Positions 23,653-36,960 of a stretch of DNA of 64,000 nt are shown in pieces; position 1 is the stretch's first letter, and each line of letters begins with the position of its first letter. Location: contig JBFMAB010000119.1 of NCBI GenBank assembly GCA_040755835.1, positions 1-64,000 of the forward strand, written 5' to 3'. A program made the translations under genes and the position numbers. The DNA is from JADLDB01 sp040755835 (GTDB lineage Bacteria > Myxococcota > Myxococcia > Myxococcales > Myxococcaceae). The notes under the pieces are model-generated. The model ran no database searches. It worked only from the letters and a program-made list of their open reading frames with translations, and was not told the origin of the DNA.

Positions 23653-23668
23653 GACCTCTTTCGAGGTC
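23653..23668. promoter_or_regulatory. Palindrome over the antitoxin ribosome site
   Basis: GACCTC-TTTC-GAGGTC, a perfect 6-bp inverted repeat four bases before the antitoxin ATG and covering its ribosome-binding site. A looser GGTC/GACC pair continues just upstream (23665-23678). Toxin-antitoxin operons are repressed at such palindromes, so this is a likely autoregulatory operator; a leader hairpin hiding the ribosome site is also possible. Confidence 0.5.
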
Positions 23669-23806
23669 CATGGTGACCGCTTCGGCGCTCCGCGGTCAAT
23701 CCAGCCGGACGACGATGGTCCCACGCGCGCCGAGCACAACGGAGGGTGCGGTCAGCGACTGCGTCGGCCGCATCAGTGTCCCTGGGCGAACCCGAGACGA
23801 AGGGCC

Positions 23807-25114
<1,308 letters not shown>

Positions 25115-25159
25115 CGGTACCGTCGAGCCTAACGGGCCGGCCCGCGTTTCGCGAGTTGC

Positions 25160-25780
25160 CTACTTCTTGTCGGCGGGGTTCGCCGCGCCGCCGACCGGCT
25201 TGCGGGCGAAGACGTCGTCGATGAGCCCGTACTGCTTCGCCTCGAGCGCGCTCATGAAGTAGTCGCGATCGCAGTCCTTCTCGATCCGCTCGGCCGAGTG
25301 GCCCGTCGACTTCGCGAGGATGTCGTAGAGGACCCGCTTCAGGCGCACCATCTCGTTGACCTGGATCTCCATGTCGCGGGCCTGGCCGCGCGCGCCACCG
25401 AGCGGCTGGTGGATCATGATGCGCGAGTTCGGCAGCGCGAAGCGCTTGCCCTTGGCGCCGGCGCCCAGCAGCACCGCGCCCATCGACGCCGCCTGCCCGA
25501 TGCAGATCGTCGACACCTGCGGCTTCACGTATTGCATGGTGTCGTAGATCGCGAGGCCGGCCGTCACCGAGCCGCCCGGCGAGTTGATGTACATCGTGAT
25601 GTCCTTGTCGGGATCCTCCGACTCGAGGAACAAAAGCTGCGCCGTCACGCCGTTGGCCACGTCGTCGTCGATCTCGGTGCCCAACATGATGATGCGGTCG
25701 CGCAAGAGGCGCGCGTACAGGTCCCACACGCGCTCGCCGCGGTGGGTGGTCTCGACGATGGTCGGCGGCCAGTAGGGCAT
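25160..25780 (-). CDS. clpP: ATP-dependent Clp protease proteolytic subunit
   Basis: 206 residues from ATG 25780, GAGGAG six bases upstream. Catalytic triad in context: Ser in GQAASMGA, His in RIMIHQPLGG, Asp in EKDCDRDYFMSA. YINSPGGSVTAG is the oligomerisation/oxyanion segment. Forms a tetradecameric barrel with ClpX. Lies 22 bases after the trigger-factor stop, as in many bacteria, and is surely in the same operon. Confidence 0.98.
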   Translation of the reverse strand: MPYWPPTIVETTHRGERVWDLYARLLRDRIIMLGTEIDDDVANGVTAQLLFLESEDPDKDITMYINSPGGSVTAGLAIYDTMQYVKPQVSTICIGQAASMGAVLLGAGAKGKRFALPNSRIMIHQPLGGARGQARDMEIQVNEMVRLKRVLYDILAKSTGHSAERIEKDCDRDYFMSALEAKQYGLIDDVFARKPVGGAANPADKK

Positions 25781-25802
25781 GACGGTCTCCTCGGTGGGGT
25801 GG

Positions 25803-27077
25803 CTACTCGAACTTCGCGTGGGACTTCACGAACTCAATCGCCTTCCGCTCCAGCGCGCGGCTCCTCAGGGTGTCCTTCCCCTGCGCGCTCTTGAACTGCG
25901 CCTTCACGGCGGGCAGCGGCGCGCCGGTCTCCTGCGAGATGAACTCGAGCTCGGCCTCGAGGTCCGCGTCGGTCGTGTCGAGCTTCTCGGCGGCGGCGAT
26001 CGCCTCGAGCAGCAGCCGGCCGCGCACCTCGGTGAGCGACCTGGGCTTGAGCTCCTCGCGCAGCCTGTTCCAGTCGAGGTTCAGGTTGCGGAAGTCGAAG
26101 CCCTGGCGCCGCATCTGACCGAAGGCGCCGTCGAGCATGCTCTCGATGCCGCGCTCCACCAGCGCGTTGGGCACCTCGAAATCGTTCTTCTCGATGAGCT
26201 TCTGGAAGATGTCGGCGCGCTCGTCGACGGCGGCCGAGCGCTTCGCGGCGCGCTCGAGGTCCTGGCGGATGCGCGACTTCAGCGCGTCGAGGCTCTCGAG
26301 GCCGAGCTCCCTCGCGAACGCGTCGTCGGCCGCGGGCACCTTCTTGCCGCGCAGTTCCTTCAGCGTCACGGTGAACTTCGCCGTCTGGCCCTTCACCTCG
26401 TCGACGCGGTAGTCGGCCGGGAAGGTGTAGTCGAACTCCTTCCGATCGCCGACCTTCATGCCTTCGAGCTGCGGGAGGTTGCCTTCGATCAGCTGGCCGT
26501 CGGCAACCTCGACGGTGACGTCTCGGCCGGTGTTGCCGGGGAAGGGCTGGCCGTCCTTCGTGGCGTCGAAGTCGATGAGCGCCAGGTCGCCCTTCTGCGC
26601 AACGTCGCGGCCCTCGATCTTCTCCACGGTGGTGCGGGACTCGCGCAGGCGCGCAAGCTGCTCCTCGACCTTCTCGTCGGCGACGTCGGTGGTGAACTTC
26701 TTGAGCACGAGGCCCTTGTAGTCCTTCGGGGTGATCTCGGGCTTCACCTCGACGCGCGCGGTGAAGGCGAACGGCTTCTGCGCCTCGATCGCGCCGCCGG
26801 ACAGCTGCGGGTCGCCGACCGCGGGCACGTTGTGCTCCTTCACCGCGTCGACGTAGGCGCGGATCTGCACGCGCTTGATGACGTCGGCCTCGACCTCGTT
26901 CTTGAACTTCTGCTCGAGGATGCGGCGGGGGACCTTCCCGGGGCGGAAGCCGGGCAGCCTCACCCGGCGCGACAGCTGCGCGTAGGCCTGCGACAGCTCC
27001 TTCTCGACGAACGAGGGCTCGACCTCGATCTGGAGCCGCTTCTCGATGGGCGAGACATTCTCGACCTGAACCTTCAT
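25803..27077 (-). CDS. tig: Trigger factor, ribosome-associated chaperone
   Basis: 424 residues from ATG 27077 with GGGAAGG seven bases before it; the open frame continues 43 codons upstream without similarity. The ribosome-binding loop is present in modified form (RLPGFRPGKVPRRILEQKF, cf. GFRxGKxP). The middle FKBP-type PPIase domain spans about 155-245 (KGDLALIDFDATKDG, EGMKVGDRKEFDYTFPADY), followed by the C-terminal helical arms. First gene of tig-clpP-clpX; a promoter candidate lies at 27132-27158. Confidence 0.97.
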   Translation of the reverse strand: MKVQVENVSPIEKRLQIEVEPSFVEKELSQAYAQLSRRVRLPGFRPGKVPRRILEQKFKNEVEADVIKRVQIRAYVDAVKEHNVPAVGDPQLSGGAIEAQKPFAFTARVEVKPEITPKDYKGLVLKKFTTDVADEKVEEQLARLRESRTTVEKIEGRDVAQKGDLALIDFDATKDGQPFPGNTGRDVTVEVADGQLIEGNLPQLEGMKVGDRKEFDYTFPADYRVDEVKGQTAKFTVTLKELRGKKVPAADDAFARELGLESLDALKSRIRQDLERAAKRSAAVDERADIFQKLIEKNDFEVPNALVERGIESMLDGAFGQMRRQGFDFRNLNLDWNRLREELKPRSLTEVRGRLLLEAIAAAEKLDTTDADLEAELEFISQETGAPLPAVKAQFKSAQGKDTLRSRALERKAIEFVKSHAKFE

Positions 27078-27131
27078 GAGACCTTCCCTGGTGGCGTCAC
27101 CGCGCAGCGCGCGCGGGGCGAGACCGGCGGC

Positions 27132-27158
27132 TTTATGGGAGGGTCCCCAGACGGTCAA
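27132..27158 (-). promoter_or_regulatory. Candidate sigma-70 promoter of tig-clpPX
   Basis: On the minus strand TTGACC (27158-27153) and CATAAA (27137-27132) are separated by 15 bases, about 55 bases before the tig ATG. The -35 is near consensus, the -10 is moderate and the spacing is short, so this is tentative. Confidence 0.4.
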
Positions 27159-27252
27159 CGGCGGAGTCGATGGCGGCTCGGGCGCGATTGCGCTCGGAGA
27201 GGACATGCGGAGTCGAGCATCACGCGCGCACGCGCACGCGGCATCTGCTGAA

Positions 27253-27334
27253 TGGGCAGGGAGGGACTCGAACCCTCACTCCTCTCGGAACCAGATCCTA
27301 AGTCTGGCGCGGCTGCCAGTTACGCCACCTGCCC
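27253..27334 (-). tRNA. tRNA-Leu (anticodon UAG)
   Basis: 82-base cloverleaf: acceptor GGGCAGG/CCTGCCC, anticodon stem CCAGA/TCTGG with loop CTTAGGA (anticodon TAG), a longer class II variable arm, and T-loop TTCGAGT. Discriminator A; CCA is not encoded. It decodes CUA/CUN leucine codons. It lies between tig and the tRNA-Lys terminator, so it needs its own promoter or read-through. Confidence 0.95.
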
Positions 27335-27377
27335 CTGGCCCGCCGCGTCGTAGCACCTTCGCCGCGGGTAAAGAAAA

Positions 27378-27408
27378 ACGGCCGGCGCCCTTGCGAGTCA
27401 CCGGCCGT
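27378..27408 (-). terminator. Intrinsic terminator between tRNA-Lys and tRNA-Leu
   Basis: On the minus strand an 8-bp perfect stem ACGGCCGG/CCGGCCGT with a 15-base loop is followed by TTTTTCTTT. It lies ten bases past the tRNA-Lys 3' end, exactly where a tRNA transcript should stop. Confidence 0.85.
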
Positions 27409-27417
27409 CTTTCCTTG

Positions 27418-27490
27418 TGAGAGCGGAAGGAATCGAACCTTCAACCTATGGATTAAGAGTCCATTGCTCTGCCAGTTGAGCTACGCTCCC
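27418..27490 (-). tRNA. tRNA-Lys (anticodon CUU)
   Basis: 73-base cloverleaf: acceptor GGGAGCG paired with CGCTCTC (one G-U), D-arm AGCTC..GAGC, anticodon stem ATGGA/TCCAT with loop CTCTTAA (anticodon CTT), T-stem GAAGG/CCTTC with TTCGATT. Discriminator A, no encoded CCA. Reads AAG, the main lysine codon in this high-GC genome. It lies 43 bases downstream of the Lgt-like gene on the same strand. Confidence 0.96.
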
Positions 27491-27533
27491 TCGCGTTTGG
27501 CGCGGCGCGTATACGGACGAACGCGCGCCCCTG

Positions 27534-28334
27534 TCAACTCCCGTTTTCCCCGCCTGCGGCGCGCGGTTCCGGCCCCAGCGCCGGCGCGTTCCGCACGAGC
27601 AGCCACACCCCGATCCCGAACAGCCCCACCACCACGTACTGCGCCGGCGTGAGTCCCGCGTACCGACGGTCGACGAAGCTCAGGTCTGACGCGCGCAGGA
27701 AGTCGAGCGCGAAGCGGCAGGGGGCGTACAGCACCGCGAGCCACCCCATGAGCCGGCCCTCCGGCGGGCGCTTGCGCGAAAGCGTGAAGAGCACCGCGGT
27801 GATCGCCAGCAGCACGAAGACGTCGTACAGCCCGAGGTCGTGGCGAGCGCCGCCGGGGAAGGCGACGGCCAGCAGAAAGTCCGTCTTCACGCCCGGGTGA
27901 TCGTGCACGAGGAAGCAGCCGACCCGCGCGATCGCCCAGCCCGGCGCCGTGCCCAACGCCAGCGCGTCGAGGTACGGCGACACCGGCCTCCCGATGCGCC
28001 GGAAATAGATGAACAGCCCCACCAGCGCGCCCAGCACGCCGCCCGTCGACGACAGCCCGTCCCAGATCCGGAAGACGAGCAGGGGGTCGCGCGAGGTGAG
28101 CAGCTCCGGGTGGTACGCGAACACGTGCATCGCGTGGCCGCCGACGAGGCCCAGGCCCACGAGCCACGGCACCACCCCCCGCAAGGGCTCGACGGTGCCC
28201 GGCCAGTACCGCCGCGCCGCGCGCTCGGCGATCCACGCGCCCACGATGACGCCGAGGGTGGACAGCACGCCGAAGACGTCGATCTTCTGCCCGAAGGGCA
28301 GCTGCAACGCCGGCAGCTCGAAGTACGGAATCAC
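27534..28334 (-). CDS. Lgt-like prolipoprotein diacylglyceryl transferase paralogue
   Basis: 266 residues with about seven hydrophobic helices and the overall Lgt pattern: GLSSTGGVLGALVG (93-106), ARVGCFLVHDHPG (136-148) and RFALDFLR (207-214). Lgt transfers diacylglycerol from phosphatidylglycerol to the lipobox Cys of prelipoproteins in the inner membrane. Compared with E. coli Lgt as I remember it, the essential His of SFHGG is Thr97 and the Asn of GRIGNFIN is Cys140, while Arg137 and the C-terminal Arg residues are kept. It therefore belongs to a divergent subfamily whose activity is uncertain. It is embedded in a tRNA cluster, 8 bases from tRNA-Arg. Confidence 0.82.
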   Translation of the reverse strand: MIPYFELPALQLPFGQKIDVFGVLSTLGVIVGAWIAERAARRYWPGTVEPLRGVVPWLVGLGLVGGHAMHVFAYHPELLTSRDPLLVFRIWDGLSSTGGVLGALVGLFIYFRRIGRPVSPYLDALALGTAPGWAIARVGCFLVHDHPGVKTDFLLAVAFPGGARHDLGLYDVFVLLAITAVLFTLSRKRPPEGRLMGWLAVLYAPCRFALDFLRASDLSFVDRRYAGLTPAQYVVVGLFGIGVWLLVRNAPALGPEPRAAGGENGS

Positions 28335-28342
28335 GTGTGAAG

Positions 28343-28416
28343 CGCGCCCAGAGGGATTCGAACCCCCGACCCTCGGCTTCGAAGGCCGATGCTCTATCCA
28401 GCTGAGCTATAGGCGC
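28343..28416 (-). tRNA. tRNA-Arg (anticodon UCG)
   Basis: 74-base cloverleaf: acceptor GCGCCTA paired with TGGGCGC, anticodon stem TCGGC/GCCGA with loop CTTCGAA (anticodon TCG), T-stem GGGGG/CCCTC with TTCGAAT. Discriminator G, no encoded CCA. Reads CGA and perhaps other CGN codons. A UCG anticodon contrasts with the ACG/ICG form used by many bacteria for CGU/C/A. Confidence 0.95.
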
Positions 28417-28456
28417 AGGGACCGCTCCACGCCGTGCCCCCGGCGGCGTGGTGAAG

Positions 28457-28531
28457 GGCGACCTACCGGGATCGAACCGGTAACCTCAGGAGTCACAATC
28501 CTGCGCTCTGACCAATTGAGCTAAGATCGCC
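28457..28531 (-). tRNA. tRNA-His (anticodon GUG)
   Basis: 75 bases with the extra G-1 and an 8-bp acceptor stem (GGCGATCT/AGGTCGCC, G-1 opposite C73), the identity element for histidyl-tRNA synthetase. Anticodon stem CAGGA/TCCTG with loop TTGTGAC (anticodon GTG); T-stem ACCGG/CCGGT with TTCGATC. Confidence 0.96.
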
Positions 28532-28600
28532 GTATTCCGATTGAAAACGCGGACGTGAGGTATCCCGACACGCTACGCCCCGTCAATGACGGAAGAGAAG

Positions 28601-28674
28601 CACGCCCGGCGGGACTCGAACCCACGACCCTCGGCTTAGAAGGCCGATGCTCTATCCAGCTGAGCTACGGGCGC
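28601..28674 (-). tRNA. tRNA-Arg (anticodon UCU)
   Basis: 74-base cloverleaf: acceptor GCGCCCG paired with CGGGCGT (terminal G-U), anticodon stem TCGGC/GCCGA with loop CTTCTAA (anticodon TCT), T-stem GTGGG/CCCGC. Discriminator G. It reads the rare AGA/AGG codons and shares its D and anticodon arms with the neighbouring tRNA-Arg(UCG), suggesting an old duplication. Confidence 0.95.
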
Positions 28675-28685
28675 CTATTCAATTG

Positions 28686-28759
28686 TCGGGGCGGCCGGAT
28701 TCGAACCGACGACCTTCTGCGCCCAAGGCAGACGCGCTACCAGACTGCGCTACGCCCCG
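28686..28759 (-). tRNA. tRNA-Pro (anticodon UGG)
   Basis: 74-base cloverleaf: acceptor CGGGGCG/CGCCCCG with the C1-G72 pair typical of bacterial tRNA-Pro, anticodon stem TCTGC/GCAGA with loop CTTGGGC (anticodon TGG), T-stem GTCGG/CCGGC with TTCGAAT, discriminator A. First gene of the minus-strand tRNA cluster, so its upstream region (28760-28830) should hold the promoter. Confidence 0.96.
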
Positions 28760-28964
28760 ATTCTCTCGAAAGCCGCCGCCTTTTGTCCCACGGGGGCGGG
28801 ACGCGCAAGCCTCGTGTCCGCTGACGGGAAGTGCACAGGCCGCGACACCGCCGTCACCCTTCCGGCCCCGGCGGCGGCCAGATCCCTTGATGATTCGCAA
28901 GGCTTTGACCCGGCGTGGAATGTGCTGGCAAGGTAGGTCCTCGTTCTCCCTGTCCAAGGCCCGA

Positions 28965-30599
28965 ATGCCCTTTCTCCCTCGACTGGCGATCGTCCTGAGC
29001 GTGGCGTTGGTGGCCTGCAAGCCCGCCACGCAGCCGCCTGGCCCGCCCAACCCGCCGGACGGCTCCGTCCCCGAGGCCTGTGCGCCGAAGGTGACGCTGG
29101 GCACGCCGCTGCGCCTGCTGGCCCGCGCCGAGTACGATCACACCGTGCGCGACCTGCTGGGCGACACCACGGGGCCCGCGAAGGACTTCCCGCGCGAGCC
29201 GCTGGCGCACTTCCTCGACAACGACTCGTCGCTGCTCCAGGTCAGCCCGGACCACGTCTCCCGCTACCTCGAGGCCGCCGAGGCGCTGTCCGCCGACACC
29301 GTCGCGAACCGGAAGGCGAAGATAGTCCCCTGCAGCACGCAGGATCTCGCCTGCGGGCAACAGTTCATCCGCACGTTCGGCCGCCTGGCGTACCGCCGCG
29401 CGCTCACCGCCGACGAGACGGAGGCGCTCAACACGCTGTTCGCCAACGCGCTCGCCGCGTCGGGCTTCGACAGCGCCGTCGAGGTGACGCTGCAGGTGAT
29501 CCTCCAGTCGCCGCAGTTCCTCTACCGCGACGAGCAGGCGCTGGCGGTGGTGCCGGTGCCGACGGTGACGCTGTCCGGCACGGAGCTGGCGACCCGGCTC
29601 TCGTACTTTCTGTGGGCCACCACGCCCGACGAGGAGCTGCTGACCGCCGCCGAGACCGGCGTCCTGGACACGCCCGAAGGCCTGAAGGCCCAGGCGCAGC
29701 GCATGCTGGCCGATCCGCGCGCGATCGACGGCATGATGCGCTTCTTCGCGCTCTGGCTGGAGTTCGGCGGAATCCAGAACACCGAGAAGGACGTCAACAC
29801 GTACCCGCAGTTCAGCCGCGCGCTCGCGCAGGCGTGGCGGACGTCGCTCGAGCTGTACGTGCGCGACGTGCTCGAGCACGACGGGACCCTGCCCTCGCTC
29901 TTGTCGTCCAGCGTCCTCTACACCAACGACATGATGGGCATGTACGGCCCGGCGGCGCCGACGTCGGCCTTCGTGCGCAACGAGATGCCGGGGACGCAGC
30001 GCGCCGGCCTGCTGCTGCAGCCGTCCTTCCTCGCGTTCAAGGCGATGCCCGACGGCAGCTCACCGGTGCGCCGCGGCAAGTTCGTGCTCGACCAGCTGCT
30101 GTGCGAGCCCCCGCCGCCGCCGCCCGCGGGCGTGGCCATCACCCCGCCGCCGCCGGACCCGAACGCGACGACGCGCGAGCGCTTCAAGAACCACAGCACC
30201 GATCCGCAGTGCTACGCGTGCCACCAGTTCATCGACCCGCCGGGCTTCACCTTCGAGCACTACGACGGCATGGGCCTGTGGCGCGACACCGAGAACGGCA
30301 AGCCGATCGACGCGACGGGCGGCGTCACCGCCTCGCGCGAAGGCTCGCTCGTCGGCCCGGTCGCGAACGTGAACGAGCTCGTGGCGAAGCTGGCGACGAG
30401 CCCCCGCGTGCACGCCTGCGTGTCGAAGGAGGTCTATCGCTTCGCGCTCGGCCGACAGCTCACCGACGCCGACAGCTGCACGACGGAGCAGATCGCCGAC
30501 CGCTTCTTCAAGTCGGGCGGCAGCTTCAAGGATCTGTTCCTCGCCATCGTGGAGTCCGAGGCCTTCCGGATGAACGCGAACCCGGAGATGACGCCATGA
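28965..30599 (+). CDS. DUF1592-family lipoprotein with c-type haem motif
   Basis: 544 residues from ATG 28965; MPFLPRLAIVLSVALVAC is a lipoprotein signal, which decides the start over more upstream codons. Features of the DUF1587/1595/1592/1588/1585 series follow in order: LARAEYDHTVRDLLG near 55, AYRRALTADETEAL near 145, LSYFLWATTPDEELL near 210, RRGKFVLDQLLCEPPPPPP near 370, and DPQCYACHQFIDPPGFTFEHYD with a CxxCH haem site at 416-420, then LGRQLTDADSC. Such proteins are abundant in planctomycetes and myxobacteria; function unproven, thought to be surface redox or polymer-degradation related. Its stop overlaps the next ATG (ATGA), so it is coupled to the DUF1552 gene. Confidence 0.9.
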   Translation: MPFLPRLAIVLSVALVACKPATQPPGPPNPPDGSVPEACAPKVTLGTPLRLLARAEYDHTVRDLLGDTTGPAKDFPREPLAHFLDNDSSLLQVSPDHVSRYLEAAEALSADTVANRKAKIVPCSTQDLACGQQFIRTFGRLAYRRALTADETEALNTLFANALAASGFDSAVEVTLQVILQSPQFLYRDEQALAVVPVPTVTLSGTELATRLSYFLWATTPDEELLTAAETGVLDTPEGLKAQAQRMLADPRAIDGMMRFFALWLEFGGIQNTEKDVNTYPQFSRALAQAWRTSLELYVRDVLEHDGTLPSLLSSSVLYTNDMMGMYGPAAPTSAFVRNEMPGTQRAGLLLQPSFLAFKAMPDGSSPVRRGKFVLDQLLCEPPPPPPAGVAITPPPPDPNATTRERFKNHSTDPQCYACHQFIDPPGFTFEHYDGMGLWRDTENGKPIDATGGVTASREGSLVGPVANVNELVAKLATSPRVHACVSKEVYRFALGRQLTDADSCTTEQIADRFFKSGGSFKDLFLAIVESEAFRMNANPEMTP

Positions 30600-31981
30600 A
30601 GCTGTCCCGCCGCCACGTGCTGAAGGGCGCCGGGGGCATCCTCGTCGGTCTGCCCGCGCTCGAGGCTCTGCTGCCGAAGGCCGCGCGCGCCCAACCCGCC
30701 GCCCCGCCGAAGCGCTTCATCGGCCTCTACCACCCCAACGGCGTCTACACCTTCCCCAACCCCAACCCCACCAACCCGGATCCACGCGAAGAGTGGCACT
30801 GGTTCCCACGGGGCACGGAAACCGACTTCACGTTGTCCCGGATTCACCGGCCGCTCGAACGCTTCAAGTCCAAGCTGCTCTTCACCAGCGGCCTGGACAT
30901 GTCCGTCGCCGTCACCGGCCCCGGCGAACAGCACCAGCGCGGCGTGGGCGCGTTCCTCACCGGCCAGAAGCTCGACACGGGCAACTTCGTCGGCAACGAC
31001 GGCAGCCGCGCGGGCTACGCGAAGGGCGCGTCGATCGACCAGCACCTCGTCGGCCTCATCGGCCAGGGCACGCGGGTGGGCAGCCTGCAGCTCGGCGTGC
31101 ACACGCTGCTGGCGAACGTCGCGGGCGTCGTCAGCTACTCGGCCGCCAACGCGCCGCTCCTGCCGCAGAACGATCCGCGCCTCACCTTCCGCACGCTCTT
31201 CATGGACTCGGGCATGCCGCCCACCGAGCTGGACAAGGTGCGCGCGCGCCGCAAGTCGGTGCTCGACGCCGTGCAGGACCAGCTCGCGCAGCTGAAGAAG
31301 ATCGTCAGCACCGCCGACAAGATCCGCCTCGACCAGCACCTCACGCTGGTGCGCGACCTCGAGATGCGTGTGACGGCGCTGCCCGCCGGCACCTGCACCA
31401 ACCCGGGCGACCCCGGTGTCATCGATTACACCGCGGAGATGGAGATGCCTCGGGTCAGCCAGCTGCAGATCGACCTCATGCTATTGGCGTTCCGGTGCGA
31501 TCTCACCCGCGTCGCCACGCTCATGTACTCGGACGCGATGAACCACATCGCGATGCCGTTCATCTGCGACACGTCGGCGCCGCCGAAGTGCGTGACGAGC
31601 GACGTGCACAACCTGACGCACTACTCCGACGGCGATCCCACGCGCGTGCAGGTCGCCTGGCGCGACACCTGGGTGGCCGAGCAGGTCGCCCGCATCCTCG
31701 CCGGCCTCGAAGGCATCACCGAGGCCGACGGCTCCACCGCGCTCGATCATTCGCTGCTCCTGTGGGGCTCCGACGTGTCGCGCGGCAACGTCCACGCCCA
31801 CGACGACATGCCCTTCGTGCTGGCCGGCGGCGGCGCCGGCTTCCGCATGGGCCGCTACGTGCGCTGGCAGAGCCAGTACCACAACGATCTGCTCGTCTCG
31901 ATCGTCAACGGCTTCGGCGGCAACGTCACCACGTACGGCGATCCGGCGTTCTGCCGCGGCGCGCTCGGCAACCTCACCTGA
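30596..31981 (+). CDS. DUF1552 protein with Tat signal
   Basis: 461 residues. The N-terminus MKLSRRHVLKGAGGILVGLPALEAL is a Tat-type signal (SRRHVLKG) ending near ARAQ, so it is exported folded, probably with a bound cofactor or metal. The body matches DUF1552: KRFIGLYHPNGVY, HQRGVGAFLTG, SIDQHLVGLIGQ, LLAFRCDLTRVATLMYSDA, HNLTHY and LLLWGSDVSRGNVH. DUF1552 is related to DUF1501, the sulfatase/alkaline-phosphatase-like fold. It overlaps the haem-motif DUF1592 gene by four bases and the two products are always expected together. A hairpin with a short T-run follows the stop. Confidence 0.9.
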   Translation: MKLSRRHVLKGAGGILVGLPALEALLPKAARAQPAAPPKRFIGLYHPNGVYTFPNPNPTNPDPREEWHWFPRGTETDFTLSRIHRPLERFKSKLLFTSGLDMSVAVTGPGEQHQRGVGAFLTGQKLDTGNFVGNDGSRAGYAKGASIDQHLVGLIGQGTRVGSLQLGVHTLLANVAGVVSYSAANAPLLPQNDPRLTFRTLFMDSGMPPTELDKVRARRKSVLDAVQDQLAQLKKIVSTADKIRLDQHLTLVRDLEMRVTALPAGTCTNPGDPGVIDYTAEMEMPRVSQLQIDLMLLAFRCDLTRVATLMYSDAMNHIAMPFICDTSAPPKCVTSDVHNLTHYSDGDPTRVQVAWRDTWVAEQVARILAGLEGITEADGSTALDHSLLLWGSDVSRGNVHAHDDMPFVLAGGGAGFRMGRYVRWQSQYHNDLLVSIVNGFGGNVTTYGDPAFCRGALGNLT

Positions 31982-31983
31982 CA

Positions 31984-32025
31984 ACACGGCGGCCCGGCCC
32001 CACGCTCGTGGAACCGGGCCGTGTT
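31984..32025. terminator. Hairpin between the DUF1552 gene and cspA
   Basis: AACACGGC-ggc-CCGG on the left pairs with CCGGGCCGTGTT on the right (about 12 pairs with a 3-base bulge, loop about 18 bases), directly after the DUF1552 stop and followed by TTT on the plus strand. Probably ends both convergent transcripts; U-tract is weak. Confidence 0.55.
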
Positions 32026-32059
32026 TCCCGCGATCACCCGCGGGGGCGACGCCGGCCCA

Positions 32060-32269
32060 TCAGGCGCCGGCGGGCCGGACGTTCTCGGCCTGCAGGCCCT
32101 TGGGGCCCTGCTTCACCTCGAACTCCACCTTCTGCCCCTCCTGGAGGGTGCGGAAGCCCTGCATGTTGATCGCAGTGTGGTGGCAGAAGACGTCCGGGCC
32201 TCCGTTGTCCTGCTGGATGAAACCGAAGCCCTTCGCGTCGTTGAACCACTTCACGGTACCAGTTGCCAT
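32060..32269 (-). CDS. cspA: Cold-shock protein, CspA family
   Basis: 69 residues from ATG 32269 with AAGG four bases upstream; the longer open frame before it has no family likeness. MATGTVKWFNDAKGFGFIQQ carries RNP1 (KGFGFI) and DVFCHHTAI is RNP2, forming a single OB-fold that binds RNA and single-stranded DNA as a chaperone. The RNP2 Phe-His pattern is slightly altered by a Cys (VFCHH rather than VFVHH). A promoter candidate gives a leader of about 67 bases. Confidence 0.95.
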   Translation of the reverse strand: MATGTVKWFNDAKGFGFIQQDNGGPDVFCHHTAINMQGFRTLQEGQKVEFEVKQGPKGLQAENVRPAGA

Positions 32270-32343
32270 GTTGCCTTGTGCTTTCTCCAAACGGGCCCGC
32301 GAAACGGTGCGGCCCGATCGCTCGACGTGAGCGACCCGCCTCG

Positions 32344-32371
32344 AGTATCCACTTCGGGGCTCGTTGTCCAA
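32344..32371 (-). promoter_or_regulatory. Candidate sigma-70 promoter of cspA
   Basis: On the minus strand TTGGAC (32371-32366) and GATACT (32349-32344) are 16 bases apart, about 75 bases before the cspA ATG. The implied leader contains a CGCTC/GAGCG hairpin, as cold-shock mRNAs often have structured leaders. Motif quality is moderate. Confidence 0.4.
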
Positions 32372-32418
32372 CGCGACCCCGCCCGAACGGTCACCGGCTG
32401 TCGTCGCGGTCCTGAAAT

Positions 32419-34341
<1,923 letters not shown>

Positions 34342-34355
34342 GTGCGTGTGTCCCC

Positions 34356-36782
<2,427 letters not shown>

Positions 36783-36960
36783 TGGATTTCCCGACAGTTG
36801 CGTGGGTGCTACAGCTCTGTTGGCGCGGACTCTAACAGCGAACGATCCGCACTCAAGAAATCACTCGCTCGCCAACCCCGCCAAAGGACTCGGGGAAAGG
36901 GCCTCGCAGCGGCCGAACGTCGGACGTGCGCGACGAGACGGGTGGGCTAGGCTGCCCACC

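Noticed and set aside
27240..28760. Integrative element at the tRNA genes
   Set aside because: Seven intact-looking tRNA-region genes were checked for integrase genes or repeated tRNA 3' ends; none was seen, and the neighbours are housekeeping genes.
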